From Nostoc sp. FACHB-110 (GTDB lineage: Bacteria; Cyanobacteriota; Cyanobacteriia; Cyanobacteriales; Nostocaceae): a stretch of 64,000 nt of DNA. The stretch spans positions 144,264-208,263 of the forward strand of contig NZ_JACJRU010000009.1 of the NCBI RefSeq assembly GCF_014697425.1, written 5' to 3'. This document shows positions 35,666 to 44,823 of this stretch, piece by piece. The notes beneath the pieces were generated by a model. That model was not told the origin of the DNA. It did no database searches and worked only from the letters and a program-made list of their open reading frames with translations. The first letter of the stretch is position 1. Each line of letters opens with the position of its first letter. The position numbers were made by a program, and so were the translations under genes.

Positions 35666-38068
35666 TCATAAACGATGGGCTAGCTTACGTAATAATATTG
35701 AGTTAGTCACAACGCTAACTGAGCTAAAAGCCATGAGTGCCGCAGCGTTAGAAGGACTAAGAACGAAACCTAGACTGGGTAAAAAAACGCCTGCTGCTAA
35801 GGGAATACCTAAGGTATTATACGCAAAAGCCCAGAATAAATTTTGCCGAATCTTGTTGAATGTAGCATGGCTCAACCCGATCGATTCTACAACGTCACTT
35901 AGGCGATCGCCCATCAAGACAATCTCCGCAGTTTCCATTGCTACATCTGTACCGGAGTGTAAGGCAATACCAACATCTGCTTGAGATAAAGCAGGCGCAT
36001 CATTAATGCCATCTCCAACCATTGCGACAATTTTGGATTGGGAAGAATTTTCGGCTTGGAGCGATTTAATCACTTCGGCTTTTTTGCTCGGGGGAACTCC
36101 GGCTATCACATCCGCACTATTTAAGCCGAGTTGCTTACCTATTGCAGTTGCAGCTTCTGGCCGATCGCCACTGAGTAGTATTACTCGTAAGCCTCTTTGG
36201 CGCAGTTTGTCTATAGTGGTTTGTGCATCTGGTCTGAGGGTATCTTGCACAGCAATTAATCCCAATAAGCTACCGTTAGCGGCTATACAAACAACGGTTT
36301 TACCAGCTGTTGCTAGTTTTTGAATTTCTTGTTGGATGGTGTCGTTAACCACTACTCCGTGCCAACTCAGCCAATCTTGATTGCCTAACAGTACTGTCAT
36401 CTGTTCTACTATCGCAGACACACCCAAGCCTGGTTCGGTATGAAAATCTATAGCGTTGGGAACAGGTAACTGCTGGCGTTGAACTGCTTGTTGAATGGCT
36501 TTAGCAAGGGGATGGTGTGTACCACTTTCGACGGCGGCGGCTAGCTGGATGAGGGAGTAGGAAGTAGAAAATGGGGAGTGGGCAACTTCGAGACAATCAG
36601 TGACAGTGGGATTACCTGTTGTGAGCGTACCAGTTTTATCAAAGACCACAGTATCTAACTGGTGAACTTTTTCTAAAACGTCACCACCTTTGATTAATAA
36701 ACCTTTTTCTGCACCTATGCCCGTACCCACGAGAATTGCTGTAGGTGTGGCTAGCCCTAAAGCACAGGGACAAGCAACAACCATAACGGCAATTGCTAGT
36801 TTTAAGCTGGTTAACAGGGGGGAGTGGGGAGTAGGGAGTGGGGAGTGGTGGGTGGTGTGGCTGATCATTTCCATGCTGTTGGACATGGTGACATCAGGCC
36901 AGATGTGAGTCCCGAAAAAGTACCAAAACACAAAAGTCAATACAGAAGCTGTTAACACCCCGTAAGTAAAGTAACCAGCTACGGTATCGGCTAATTTTTG
37001 TACAGGTGCTTTGCGGGTTTGGGCTGTTTCTACCAAGGCAACTATTTGCGCCAGTGTTGTATCTTTGCCTGTACGGGTTGCTTGAATTGCGATCGCACCT
37101 GATTGGTTAATAGTTCCGGCTGTGACTGTATCGCCTGGTTGTTTGCTGACAGGTACAGATTCACCCGTTAACATTGACTCGTCTACAGTGGTTTGACCAA
37201 GACGCACTTCACCATCAACCGCAATTTTATCGCCGGGTAATACCTGCAACCATTCACCAACCCGCACTTGTTCTGCTGGGATTTCAATACTGTTAGTACC
37301 AAATTCCAATTTTGTTGGGTCTGGGTTGGGAATTAACCTTGCTATTTGGGGTTGGAGTGCCAATAGTTGTCTAAAGGCTGCGGCTGCTTTACCTCTGGCT
37401 TGTCGCTCTAATGTCCTGCCTAGAAGAATAAAGCCTAACATCATCACTGGTTCATCAAAGAAGCACTCCCACCCCATTTGAGGGAATAGCAGTGCAATTA
37501 AACTCGCAGTGTAAGCAGTGAGTGTTCCTAACCCCACCAAGGTGTTCATGTTGGGAGAATTCCGCCGCCAGCCCAACCAACCATCAACGATGATAGGACG
37601 GCCGGGAAATAAGATGGCGATGGTTGCCAGTCCACAGTGAAACCAGATATTGTCTAATGCTGGCAATATTGAGCCACCAAGGCTGCTAAAATGCCCAATA
37701 CCGGAAAATACTAATAATATCCCTGCGATCGCCAACTGCCTAAATGCAGCACGCATTTCTTTTTGCTGTCGTTGTGCTGAATCATCTAAGGTAATTTGCT
37801 CACTAGCTTTGCGGGTTTGAGTTGGGAATCCTGCGGTAGTTAATCGCTTGGCCAGAGCATCGGGGTCTATCGCTCCAACTTCTGACTCTACAACTGCTAC
37901 CTCCGTCGCTAGATTCACGCAGGCACTCTTGACTCCTGGATATTGGGTTAGCTGACGCTCTACAGCACTTACACACCCAGCACACTTCATACCCCCCACA
38001 TCGAGAATAATTGTCTCTAATGCTGGGGCTGGTTCTATGTCAAGGTTCGTTTTCGGCACAAGTCGCAT
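35666..38068 (-). CDS. copper-type P1B ATPase
   Basis: 800 residues. Order: one HMA metal-binding domain with GGMKCAGCVSAVE (about 25-35), membrane segments, A-domain (VDESMLTGESVPVSKQPGD), the metal-site motif VVACPCALGLATP, DKTGTLTTGNPTV with the phosphorylated Asp, nucleotide domain (GTHHPLAKAI) and MVGDGINDAPALSQADVGIA. The CPC motif and CxxC domain indicate Cu(I) transport, related to CtaA/PacS of cyanobacteria. Two in-frame low-complexity inserts (HHSPLPTPHSPLLTS before the CPC helix, AHSPFSTSYS after DKTGT) come from GGGGAGT repeats. Exporter versus plastocyanin-supply role is unknown. Confidence 0.92.
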   Translation of the reverse strand: MRLVPKTNLDIEPAPALETIILDVGGMKCAGCVSAVERQLTQYPGVKSACVNLATEVAVVESEVGAIDPDALAKRLTTAGFPTQTRKASEQITLDDSAQRQQKEMRAAFRQLAIAGILLVFSGIGHFSSLGGSILPALDNIWFHCGLATIAILFPGRPIIVDGWLGWRRNSPNMNTLVGLGTLTAYTASLIALLFPQMGWECFFDEPVMMLGFILLGRTLERQARGKAAAAFRQLLALQPQIARLIPNPDPTKLEFGTNSIEIPAEQVRVGEWLQVLPGDKIAVDGEVRLGQTTVDESMLTGESVPVSKQPGDTVTAGTINQSGAIAIQATRTGKDTTLAQIVALVETAQTRKAPVQKLADTVAGYFTYGVLTASVLTFVFWYFFGTHIWPDVTMSNSMEMISHTTHHSPLPTPHSPLLTSLKLAIAVMVVACPCALGLATPTAILVGTGIGAEKGLLIKGGDVLEKVHQLDTVVFDKTGTLTTGNPTVTDCLEVAHSPFSTSYSLIQLAAAVESGTHHPLAKAIQQAVQRQQLPVPNAIDFHTEPGLGVSAIVEQMTVLLGNQDWLSWHGVVVNDTIQQEIQKLATAGKTVVCIAANGSLLGLIAVQDTLRPDAQTTIDKLRQRGLRVILLSGDRPEAATAIGKQLGLNSADVIAGVPPSKKAEVIKSLQAENSSQSKIVAMVGDGINDAPALSQADVGIALHSGTDVAMETAEIVLMGDRLSDVVESIGLSHATFNKIRQNLFWAFAYNTLGIPLAAGVFLPSLGFVLSPSNAAALMAFSSVSVVTNSILLRKLAHRL
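36551..36583. repeat. GAGGGAGTAGGAAGTAG repeat inside P-type ATPase
   Basis: A heptamer-like GGGAGTA/GGGGAGT run inside the coding sequence; on the minus strand it encodes AHSPFSTSYS in frame, between DKTGTLTTGNPTV and LAAAVESGTHH. Confidence 0.6.
36817..36861. repeat. GGGGAGT heptamer repeats inside P-type ATPase
   Basis: GGGGGGAGTGGGGAGTAGGG continues to GGGTGGTG, and encodes THHSPLPTPHSPL in the loop between membrane segments 5 and 6. The same words occur between genes at 7231-7272 and 34852-34886. Confidence 0.75.
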
Positions 38069-38286
38069 GGCAAGTTTTGGGATTCGCTACGAACATTCAA
38101 CGCCTAACTAAAAGCGTCTCTAATTCGAGCGTAGGCGAAATTTGCAACTATGACTGAATGTGGATAACATTAATTTTTTTAATTGCTGACTTTCCCTGTT
38201 CCCCAAACCCTGTTAAGCGTTAATGATTTAGCGTCAAGAGCTTGCCAAAGCGATTGATTATTTTTTATTTGGCAGTCCCCTATTTC

Positions 38287-38478
38287 CTATTTTGCGTGAT
38301 AACTACGGTTCCAGCGTAGATAAGTGACATAAACAACAGCTGCAAACTGCATTGGCATTAAGAAAATCAGGCTCTTCAAATAAGAATGAATTTCTAAATT
38401 AGACATAGTGCTGAAATAACCACAACCTAAGATCAGCAAAAAAAACCAGAGCAGATGTTTACGTTTGAGAGTGAACAT
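38287..38478 (-). CDS. small membrane protein
   Basis: 63 residues with two hydrophobic segments (HLLWFFLLILGCGYFSTM and LIFLMPMQFAAVVYVTYL) joined by LEIHSYLKS, and a basic C-terminus RWNRSYHAK, so both ends probably face the cytoplasm by the positive-inside rule. Not recognised. Composition fits a real small gene; there is no strong ribosome-binding site. Neighbours are a P-type ATPase (upstream on the map) and a TM2 protein. Confidence 0.5.
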   Translation of the reverse strand: MFTLKRKHLLWFFLLILGCGYFSTMSNLEIHSYLKSLIFLMPMQFAAVVYVTYLRWNRSYHAK

Positions 38479-38633
38479 GGCAGTAGGTTAAGATTTTTTC
38501 AGATTTTTCTGGGCAATCTACTTAATTTTTATTAGCTGGTCTATCCCCAACTTCTTAAATAAGTTGGGGATTTAACTCACCATGATTTATAAATTTTCCT
38601 GAAACTTTCTAGCAATTTTAATTGCTAGAAAGT

Positions 38634-38909
38634 TTAAAACCAGGTTTGTTTATTCACAAAATAAGTATTTACAAATTCTTCTGATGATTTATTTAAATAA
38701 ATCATCCCTTCGATTAAACCTATAAGTTGCATAACTATCAAGGCAATACCGTAGGTAAAGCTACCTGCAACTATAGATATAGCCAACATAATAAAGCCTT
38801 CTGGGTTATATCCTAAAATAAATTTATGAACTCCAAATCCGCCAAACAAAATTGCACAATAACCAGCCAGAAGTTGTTTATTAGGATGGCTAGGATTGAG
38901 ATTGGCCAT
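38634..38909 (-). CDS. TM2 domain protein
   Basis: 91 residues. LLAGYCAILFGGFGVHKFILGYNPEG and IMLAISIVAGSFTYGIALIVMQLIGLIEGMIYL make the two-helix TM2 domain, with the conserved G-x-F-G-x-H-x-F/Y motif (GGFGVHKFILG). TM2 proteins are small membrane proteins of unsettled function. The ATG at 38909 gives the typical polar MANLNPSHPNKQ leader. The C-terminus EEFVNTYFVNKQTWF is short. Confidence 0.85.
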   Translation of the reverse strand: MANLNPSHPNKQLLAGYCAILFGGFGVHKFILGYNPEGFIMLAISIVAGSFTYGIALIVMQLIGLIEGMIYLNKSSEEFVNTYFVNKQTWF

Positions 38910-39796
38910 AGCGACTATTACTCCTCAACAATAGGTAAGAATTTAAGCTTTTCATTTAATAAGAACAAGTAAATATATTGATACTTATTAGTTCAAGCTA
39001 GTTTTATGAAGAAAATTTAAGAATTCTCGGTGAATTCCTGCGATATTTGTAAATAAAACAAATTTCCCACTTAGGATGGGCTAATATACATCTAATTGCT
39101 GTCTAGATAAAGGTGTCACTCCTTTATAAGAAATGAAATAATCAAGATATGAGGATAATGCAAGTAATGTGTAGCTTACAAATAGCAAGCTACTTGATGG
39201 ATATATTTAATTGTGATTATGACATCAAAGACAGCTATCTTGCAGATTCTTAGGTATGATTTCTCATATAGAGAATTAATCCTCAAGATTCAGCAACAAA
39301 CGGCAATCTACTACCATTTTTACAGACCGATTAATGTTATATCCGGACTTTTTTGATCTAGCTGTAATGGTGCGCTTCCAATGTGATTGGAAATGTATAT
39401 TTGGATGCAGATAACATCTATGCTTTTCGCTAGAAAGTTATTTAATCTAGGTTTGAGTACCTCAAAGTAACACTTAACACTTTTATTTAGTTGTCTTTTA
39501 CAACTCCTATCACGCAAAACTGAATTGAGTGTTCAATTTTGTTTGTTGTATATAGCACAGATAGGAAATCAACTTCTGAACAATAGCTGAAACTATTTAG
39601 ATATTACTAAATATCAATCTAACAGTTTTGTAGGCTATTTGACAGTATTGCTGAAATTTTTCATTGCCCTCAATACAGTTAAATTTAATCCAGCATATGC
39701 TGAATACTGGATTCAGTAACTACCAATGAAATATCATTACCTACGGAGATAAAAACAGATATTTTTCTCTAGCGCAACCGTATTTTTATCGTATTA
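38910..39796. other. 887-base gene-free stretch
   Basis: No supported gene lies here. It is AT-rich, has no HIP1 octamer, and has a short frame at 39320-39517 (minus) that lacks coding features. There are small inverted words near 39000-39050 and AAAGGTGTCACTCCTTTAT near 39107. It may be promoter region for the TM2 gene plus decayed sequence, or an undetected RNA. Confidence 0.45.
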
Positions 39797-41380
39797 TTAA
39801 TTACTGCTGCCCAAAAGAAATAAGCTCAGTAGTGTACCGCTATTCCAAAGACTGTGGAGCAACATAGGAGCTAGGAGATTGCGCGATCGCGTGTAAACTA
39901 CACCTAACACCATACCTAGGGCTGTCAGTGGTAAAACTTCTGACAAGCTCAAATGAGCAATTGCAAACAAAAAACTACTAGCTAAGATTGCTCCCCACAC
40001 AGGGATGTAACGCGTCAGGGAAGGCAATAAAAAGCCACGAAATAAAATTTCTTCAAATAAAGGAGCGGCGATAGCAGCTGTCGAGAAAAATATTCCCAGT
40101 GCCACAAAATCTTGGCTTTCGAGTGCCAATTGCAATAAAGGGTTACTACCACCCTGTCCTTGCCAAAGCTTTTGGTTAATTAACGACACCACCACAACTA
40201 TAGGTAAAGCAGCGCAATAACCACCCAACCCCCACAAAAACCAGTTATCGCGTAGCTGGAATTTAAACCACAATCGGGGTAAAGGGAAAAACCTCTTGAT
40301 GGAAAGATACATCACAAAAAGCGCACCCGCAGCCACCAAAAGATAACTCACCAAAACAGAAACAGCTTGTAGGCGCACATCCGTAATCGGGCGAGGAATT
40401 GGCAATATCAGCAGTAAAAAAGGAACAAACACCTGTCCCATGAAGAAAAAGCCGACAACAAACACCTGAATTATCGTTTCGACATCCCAAGGTGTTGACC
40501 AAACTAAATCACCGTTTTGTGCGATTAAAGCCTCTTTCCCCTTCAGCAAGCGTTGAGAAAATAAGAAAATCAATAAAATTGTCCCAATTAAAGCTGCCAA
40601 GGCGGGGATAATACCAATTAAGGTTAATTTAAACACAGCCTGCGCTGCCGCTTCTTGTTGTTCAGCTTTAATAGCGGCTAAAGGTTCTGGGCGTTGCTGG
40701 AGTTGGTATAGCTGAATCAAAGCAGTGTAGCGAAACCAACCATCTAAATTCTTTTGAATTAACTGTTGGGCATCAGGTAAAATGCGTGCCGGCTCACTCC
40801 AAATACCATTTAAAACAGTAGCAGTCTCGATAAATTCACCACTGATAGTTGGTTTATCTGTTTTGACTAAACCTTGTACCTCGTCCCAAGTTTTGAGTGC
40901 AGCGTCTTGTTGTCCTTGTTGTGCTTGTAAAATGCCTAAACGCAGATCCAATTCCGCTAGTAACTTTTGTTGTTGTTTTAAGGACTGCCTTAACTGTTGC
41001 AGTTTTACTTCAGGAGATGTGCCAGTATCAAGAGTGTCTTGGGGTATAGGTTTAGGTGGGGGAGTAATATTTGCTGGCGAACTTAGCTGTGTAATTTGGG
41101 TTTGGACTTTATCTATATTAGTTTGTACCGATTCTTTGGCATCCTGATATTGCTTGGTCGCATTTTCCAAAGGTCGCTCTTCCAGGATGGCTTGTCGTAG
41201 TGGCTGAAGATTATCGCCATCTTCTGGTTGCCAAGCTTGTGCTTGTAGAGAAATATTTGTTTGGTAAAGTTCCAGACGACTTTGGAACTGGGGTTTTTGC
41301 CAACTACTAACTAAAGATAAAGTAGCTAACCCAATCGCTATCAACGTCGAAACTATTAAAACCAACCGCTTGATTGTCAT
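39797..41380 (-). CDS. CPBP family intramembrane protease (CAAX-type)
   Basis: 527 residues. An N-terminal signal-anchor (LVLIVSTLIAIGLATLSLVSSW), a coiled-coil-like periplasmic region (about 60-215, VQTNIDKVQTQITQLSS; LKQQQKLLAELDLRLGILQ), then seven or so membrane segments. The C-terminal ABI/CPBP domain has the two motifs: FEEILFRGFLLPSLTRY (EExxxR) and SSFLFAIAHLSL (FxxxH). It should cleave or process a prenylated or membrane substrate; bacterial members also serve in bacteriocin immunity. The N-terminal coil is typical for cyanobacterial members. Cellular role unknown. Confidence 0.85.
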   Translation of the reverse strand: MTIKRLVLIVSTLIAIGLATLSLVSSWQKPQFQSRLELYQTNISLQAQAWQPEDGDNLQPLRQAILEERPLENATKQYQDAKESVQTNIDKVQTQITQLSSPANITPPPKPIPQDTLDTGTSPEVKLQQLRQSLKQQQKLLAELDLRLGILQAQQGQQDAALKTWDEVQGLVKTDKPTISGEFIETATVLNGIWSEPARILPDAQQLIQKNLDGWFRYTALIQLYQLQQRPEPLAAIKAEQQEAAAQAVFKLTLIGIIPALAALIGTILLIFLFSQRLLKGKEALIAQNGDLVWSTPWDVETIIQVFVVGFFFMGQVFVPFLLLILPIPRPITDVRLQAVSVLVSYLLVAAGALFVMYLSIKRFFPLPRLWFKFQLRDNWFLWGLGGYCAALPIVVVVSLINQKLWQGQGGSNPLLQLALESQDFVALGIFFSTAAIAAPLFEEILFRGFLLPSLTRYIPVWGAILASSFLFAIAHLSLSEVLPLTALGMVLGVVYTRSRNLLAPMLLHSLWNSGTLLSLFLLGSSN

Positions 41381-41485
41381 CTATTTTACCCTTTGACGAA
41401 CCAGAACAAAGCACACCCCTTGGGAATTATCGCAAGAAAACGCAGGAGGTGGATAGATATTAGCAATATTGTGAGTCTACTTTAC

Positions 41486-41520
41486 AAGTCTGAAGTGCAA
41501 AGCTAAGTCATATCAGACTT
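41486..41520. promoter_or_regulatory. 8-bp inverted repeat upstream of DNA methyltransferase
   Basis: AAGTCTGA (41486-41493) and TCAGACTT (41513-41520) form a perfect inverted repeat 80-114 bases upstream of the start. It may be a leader hairpin or an operator. Confidence 0.35.
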
Positions 41521-41599
41521 TTACTCATAAAGATTCAGCCATTGATGTATGACTGATAATTAGTGGATAATCAGTAGCCACCCAGTACAAGCTGAACAG

Positions 41600-42613
41600 A
41601 TGCACCAGTCCGAAGAAAAAATCGCTCTCAAATTTTTAGACTTATTTTGTGGAATTGGCGGGTTTCGTATTGCGGTAGAAATGGTTTGCCAAGAGCGTAA
41701 TCTCAACCCCGTCTGTGTTTTTTCTAGTGATATAGATTCTGATGCTCAAAAAGCATACTTAGCAAATTTTGGTGAACAGCCTGCTGGTGACATTACTAAG
41801 ATACAGGCGCAAGATATCCCTGAACATGATATTTTGTTCGCGGGGTTTCCGTGTCAACCCTTTAGTATATGCGGAGACATGAAAGGGTTTGATGATATCC
41901 GTGGAACGTTGTTTTTTGAAATTGCCCGAATCTTGCAAGCGAAACAGCCTCAAGCTTTTGTTTTGGAGAATGTCAAACAACTAAAAGGACACAATCAAGG
42001 TCAAACACTCAGGCGAATTATGGAGACTATTCGCAGCTTAGGATATTACGCAGACTATCACATTCTTAACGCACTGAACTTTGGTGTACCGCAGAAGCGC
42101 GAACGTATTTTTATTGTTGGCTTCCGCAATCAAGTTAATTTTATCTGGCCGAATGGTGATGTGCCGATGAAACCACTAGCAGAAATTTTGGTAGATGACG
42201 TGCCAGAGTTTTATTATGCTTCCGAAAAAATTAGGAATAATCGTCTAGAAAAACGTCAGGGAAAAAAGCAATATAGTGAAGCAACTATCTGGCATGAAAA
42301 CAAAGGCGGAAATATTAGTGCATATCCTTATTCTTGTGCCTTGAGAGCAGGTGCTTCTTATAATTACCTTTTAGTCAATGGTGAAAGAAGGCTGACAGAG
42401 CGTGAAATGTTACGACTCCAAGGCTTTCCTGATTCTTATAAAATAGTTGGCTCTTATCAAGCTGTGAGAAAACAAGCTGGTAATGCGGTAGCGATCCCTT
42501 GCGTTGCGGCTGTGATACGCTCGGTTTTGGATACAATAGCAAAGACTTCTATAATAACAAATCAACTCCTTATCTCCCTAGTACAGGTCGGCTTAAATAA
42601 ACAGACCATCTAA
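41600..42613 (+). CDS. DNA (cytosine-5)-methyltransferase
   Basis: 337 residues with the C5-methylase motifs in order: FLDLFCGIGGF (I, residues 12-22), AGFPCQPFS (IV, catalytic Cys85), LENVKQL (VI), FGVPQKRERIFIVGF (VIII), and LTEREMLRLQGFPDSY plus KQAGNAVAIPCV (IX-X). The target-recognition region between VIII and IX is short (about 110 residues). No restriction enzyme is adjacent, so it is an orphan methylase; recognition sequence is not inferable. The C-terminal ~30 residues after motif X look non-conserved (TSIITNQLLISLVQVGLNKQTI). The inverted repeat at 41486-41520 precedes it. Confidence 0.9.
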   Translation: MHQSEEKIALKFLDLFCGIGGFRIAVEMVCQERNLNPVCVFSSDIDSDAQKAYLANFGEQPAGDITKIQAQDIPEHDILFAGFPCQPFSICGDMKGFDDIRGTLFFEIARILQAKQPQAFVLENVKQLKGHNQGQTLRRIMETIRSLGYYADYHILNALNFGVPQKRERIFIVGFRNQVNFIWPNGDVPMKPLAEILVDDVPEFYYASEKIRNNRLEKRQGKKQYSEATIWHENKGGNISAYPYSCALRAGASYNYLLVNGERRLTEREMLRLQGFPDSYKIVGSYQAVRKQAGNAVAIPCVAAVIRSVLDTIAKTSIITNQLLISLVQVGLNKQTI

Positions 42614-42639
42614 AATAGCTAAAAGGCTGGTGGTATAAA

Positions 42640-42680
42640 TATTCTTTCTTTTTCCTTTTGACTTTTGACTTTTGCCTATT
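42640..42680. repeat. TTTTGAC heptamer repeats
   Basis: TTCCTTTTGACTTTTGACTTTTGCC is a heptamer run between the convergent methylase and KaiB-fusion genes, of the intergenic repeat class. Confidence 0.55.
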
Positions 42681-42713
42681 CCCATCGAATAGTTGAGACA
42701 TCAAACAAGCTTG

Positions 42714-43502
42714 CTATATTTTTTTTGTAGCTCCCAACATTTGAAAAATTTTCTCGGCATTATCTAAATTACCAACAATGCGCCGGATGGGTTGAGGCCA
42801 GACTTTGACGAGGGTGGGAGTGGCTGAAACTTGATCGATTTCTGCTTGTTCTGGATGAGTTAGCACATCAATTACTTTGAGAGTGTAAGGATAACCTAGC
42901 GATCGCTCTAATAATTCATGTAAATTTTGGAGTATCTTTTCTGTATTGGCACTATGGCCTGCCACAAATAAGCGCAGAACATAACCTTGGGTTTTTTGTG
43001 GTGCTGTTTGTATGGCTCTAACTGGTGGATGATATTTTGGTGCTTTTTCTGAAAGGTCTAAGTTAATTACTAAATCATGATCTTCCCAAAGCTGGGGAAA
43101 TGTAGAGCGATAAGTTGCCAATACCATGCGATCGCATAATCCATCTTGCCACGGAGCCGCTTGCCACACCAAATCACCCGCGTTAAAAATCGCATTTAAC
43201 AAAGCTTGATGTTGCAGAACCGCAGGATAAGCTTCCGCAAAAGTTCTAATTTGCTGGCTATGGGGATCTAGCCAATGGTCAATGGTTGCTGTGTAACAGG
43301 GAACTAAAAAGTGCGGTGGTTCTGGTAAATCGAGAATTTCTTGTAAAGCCGCGCACAAATGCAAATGCCATCGACCCTGTTTAATCGGGTCGATGCAATA
43401 AATTAAATCTCCGCCAGGAGTAAATAAGGCTATGCCTTTAAAAATTTTAGGTAATACAAGTTTATCTGTAGTCAAGCTAGTTACAGGGGTTGGGGAACTC
43501 AA
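42714..43502 (-). CDS. KaiB-domain protein with novel N-terminal domain
   Basis: 262 residues. The C-terminal part (173-257) is a KaiB/thioredoxin-like domain: GYVLRLFVAGHSANTEKILQ, TLKVIDVLTHPEQAEID, ATPTLVKVWPQPIRRIVGNL, matching KaiB features KVIDVL..P..AE.D and ATPTL.KV.P.P.R...G. Residues 1-150 (FKGIALFTPGGDLIYCIDP, HLCAALQEILDLPEPPHFLVPC) are not recognised. It lacks the histidine-kinase domain of SasA. It is 43 bases after pilT on the same strand, so it is probably cotranscribed and may tie pilus retraction to a clock-like signal or simply use the fold. A bona fide clock role is inference. Confidence 0.75.
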   Translation of the reverse strand: MSSPTPVTSLTTDKLVLPKIFKGIALFTPGGDLIYCIDPIKQGRWHLHLCAALQEILDLPEPPHFLVPCYTATIDHWLDPHSQQIRTFAEAYPAVLQHQALLNAIFNAGDLVWQAAPWQDGLCDRMVLATYRSTFPQLWEDHDLVINLDLSEKAPKYHPPVRAIQTAPQKTQGYVLRLFVAGHSANTEKILQNLHELLERSLGYPYTLKVIDVLTHPEQAEIDQVSATPTLVKVWPQPIRRIVGNLDNAEKIFQMLGATKKI

Positions 43503-43545
43503 AGGTAAAAAGTAGAGGCGCGTTACTTTTTACCTGTTACTGTAA

Positions 43546-44823
43546 TTAAACTCGTCCTCGGAGAAACTGGGCCATTTCGTTAGGAGTTGGTGACATTTCT
43601 AAAGCTGTTTCTTCAGTAATGCGACCTTCTTGATAGAGGTTGAGCAGAGATTGATTCATCGTAATCATGCCATCGAAACTGGCTTGCTTCATCAATTCGG
43701 TAATTTCATCATATTTACCGTCTTTGACCCATTCTTTAACCGCCTCAGTATTGATTAGAATATCGTGGAACGCGGCTCGTTTACCATCAGTCGTACGACA
43801 TAACCCTTGAGCAATCACCGCCACTAAAGATTCTGCCAAGGCGACGCGCATAGCATCCTGTTCTTCTCCAGAATATAAATTGAGAATCCGCTCAATGGTT
43901 TTCACCGCACTGTTAGTGTGCAAGGTTCCCATGACCAAGTGACCTGTTTGCGCGGCTTTCAAGGCGGTGTTGACGGTTTCTTTATCCCGCATTTCCCCCA
44001 CCAGAATCAAATCTGGGTCTTCCCGCAAGGCAGCTTTTAAAGCGTTATCAAATTTGCGAGTGTGCATTCCCACTTCTCGCTGTTTTACTAACGACTTGCG
44101 GCTTTGGTGAACAAATTCCACGGGGTCTTCAATGGTGATGATGTGCTTGGCCATTTCCCGATTAATATAGTCAATCATCGCCGCCATTGTTGTTGATTTA
44201 CCAGAACCAGTGGGGCCAGTAACTAAGATTAAGCCTTTGTGGTAGTGGCAGATGTCTCGAAAAACTGAAGGTAATCTCAGCTGTTCCATTGACAAGATTT
44301 TCAAGGGAATCAACCGCAGTACCATTGCATGACCTTTCATTGAGCCAAAAACATTGATCCGCACACGCGCGAACTCATATTGAGTTGCACCGTCAAACTC
44401 TAAATGTTCTTCAAATCTCTGAATTTCGGCTTCTGTCATCACCTCGCGCAACCAACTCATGAAAGTTTCATGATTTGTTTCTGGATGCTCAGTTGGTTGA
44501 ATTTCGCCACGGTTGCGGTAACGGGGTACTTCACCTACACCTAAGTGAATATCAGAATAACCTTTATCAAATGCTTCTTTAATAATTTCTGCCAAAGTCA
44601 TACCGGAAGGATTGCTTTTAGCCGAAGCCATTTGTGGTGAAGTTCCCGGACGATTTGCAACGGGAGGAGGAGGTGTCGGTTGAGTAGCACTCCGATGAAC
44701 AGACATATCCAAAGTTTGTGTATGCTGCCGCTGAGTCATTAAAGATGGTGGAGGTGGCGGCATTGGAGGTACATTCCGAGGAGCTGCTGGATTAGGATTG
44801 GCAGGATGCTGTGTTTCTGTCAT
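43546..44823 (-). CDS. pilT: type IV pilus retraction ATPase
   Basis: 425 residues. Hexameric ATPase that pulls the pilus back for twitching and DNA uptake. Walker A GPTGSGKST (203-211), Asp box TIEDPVEFVHQ, Walker B LILVGEMRD and His box MGTLHTNSAVKTIERI are intact. A Pro-rich N-terminal extension of about 70 residues (PPMPPPPPS, QPTPPPPVAN) is unusual against E. coli-type PilT but seen in cyanobacteria. The C-terminus lacks a clear AIRNLIR sequence, having ITMNQSLLNLYQEGRITEETAL. It is cotranscribed with the KaiB-fusion gene. A 716-base gap lies upstream. pilB and pilC are not in the window. Confidence 0.93.
   Translation of the reverse strand: MTETQHPANPNPAAPRNVPPMPPPPPSLMTQRQHTQTLDMSVHRSATQPTPPPPVANRPGTSPQMASAKSNPSGMTLAEIIKEAFDKGYSDIHLGVGEVPRYRNRGEIQPTEHPETNHETFMSWLREVMTEAEIQRFEEHLEFDGATQYEFARVRINVFGSMKGHAMVLRLIPLKILSMEQLRLPSVFRDICHYHKGLILVTGPTGSGKSTTMAAMIDYINREMAKHIITIEDPVEFVHQSRKSLVKQREVGMHTRKFDNALKAALREDPDLILVGEMRDKETVNTALKAAQTGHLVMGTLHTNSAVKTIERILNLYSGEEQDAMRVALAESLVAVIAQGLCRTTDGKRAAFHDILINTEAVKEWVKDGKYDEITELMKQASFDGMITMNQSLLNLYQEGRITEETALEMSPTPNEMAQFLRGRV

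Noticed and set aside
39320..39517. 65-residue minus-strand frame
   Set aside because: Composition and residues look non-coding; no start signal.
42714..43502. Calling the gene kaiB or sasA
   Set aside because: The KaiB domain is only the C-terminal third, the N-terminal region is unrelated to known clock proteins and no kinase domain is present.
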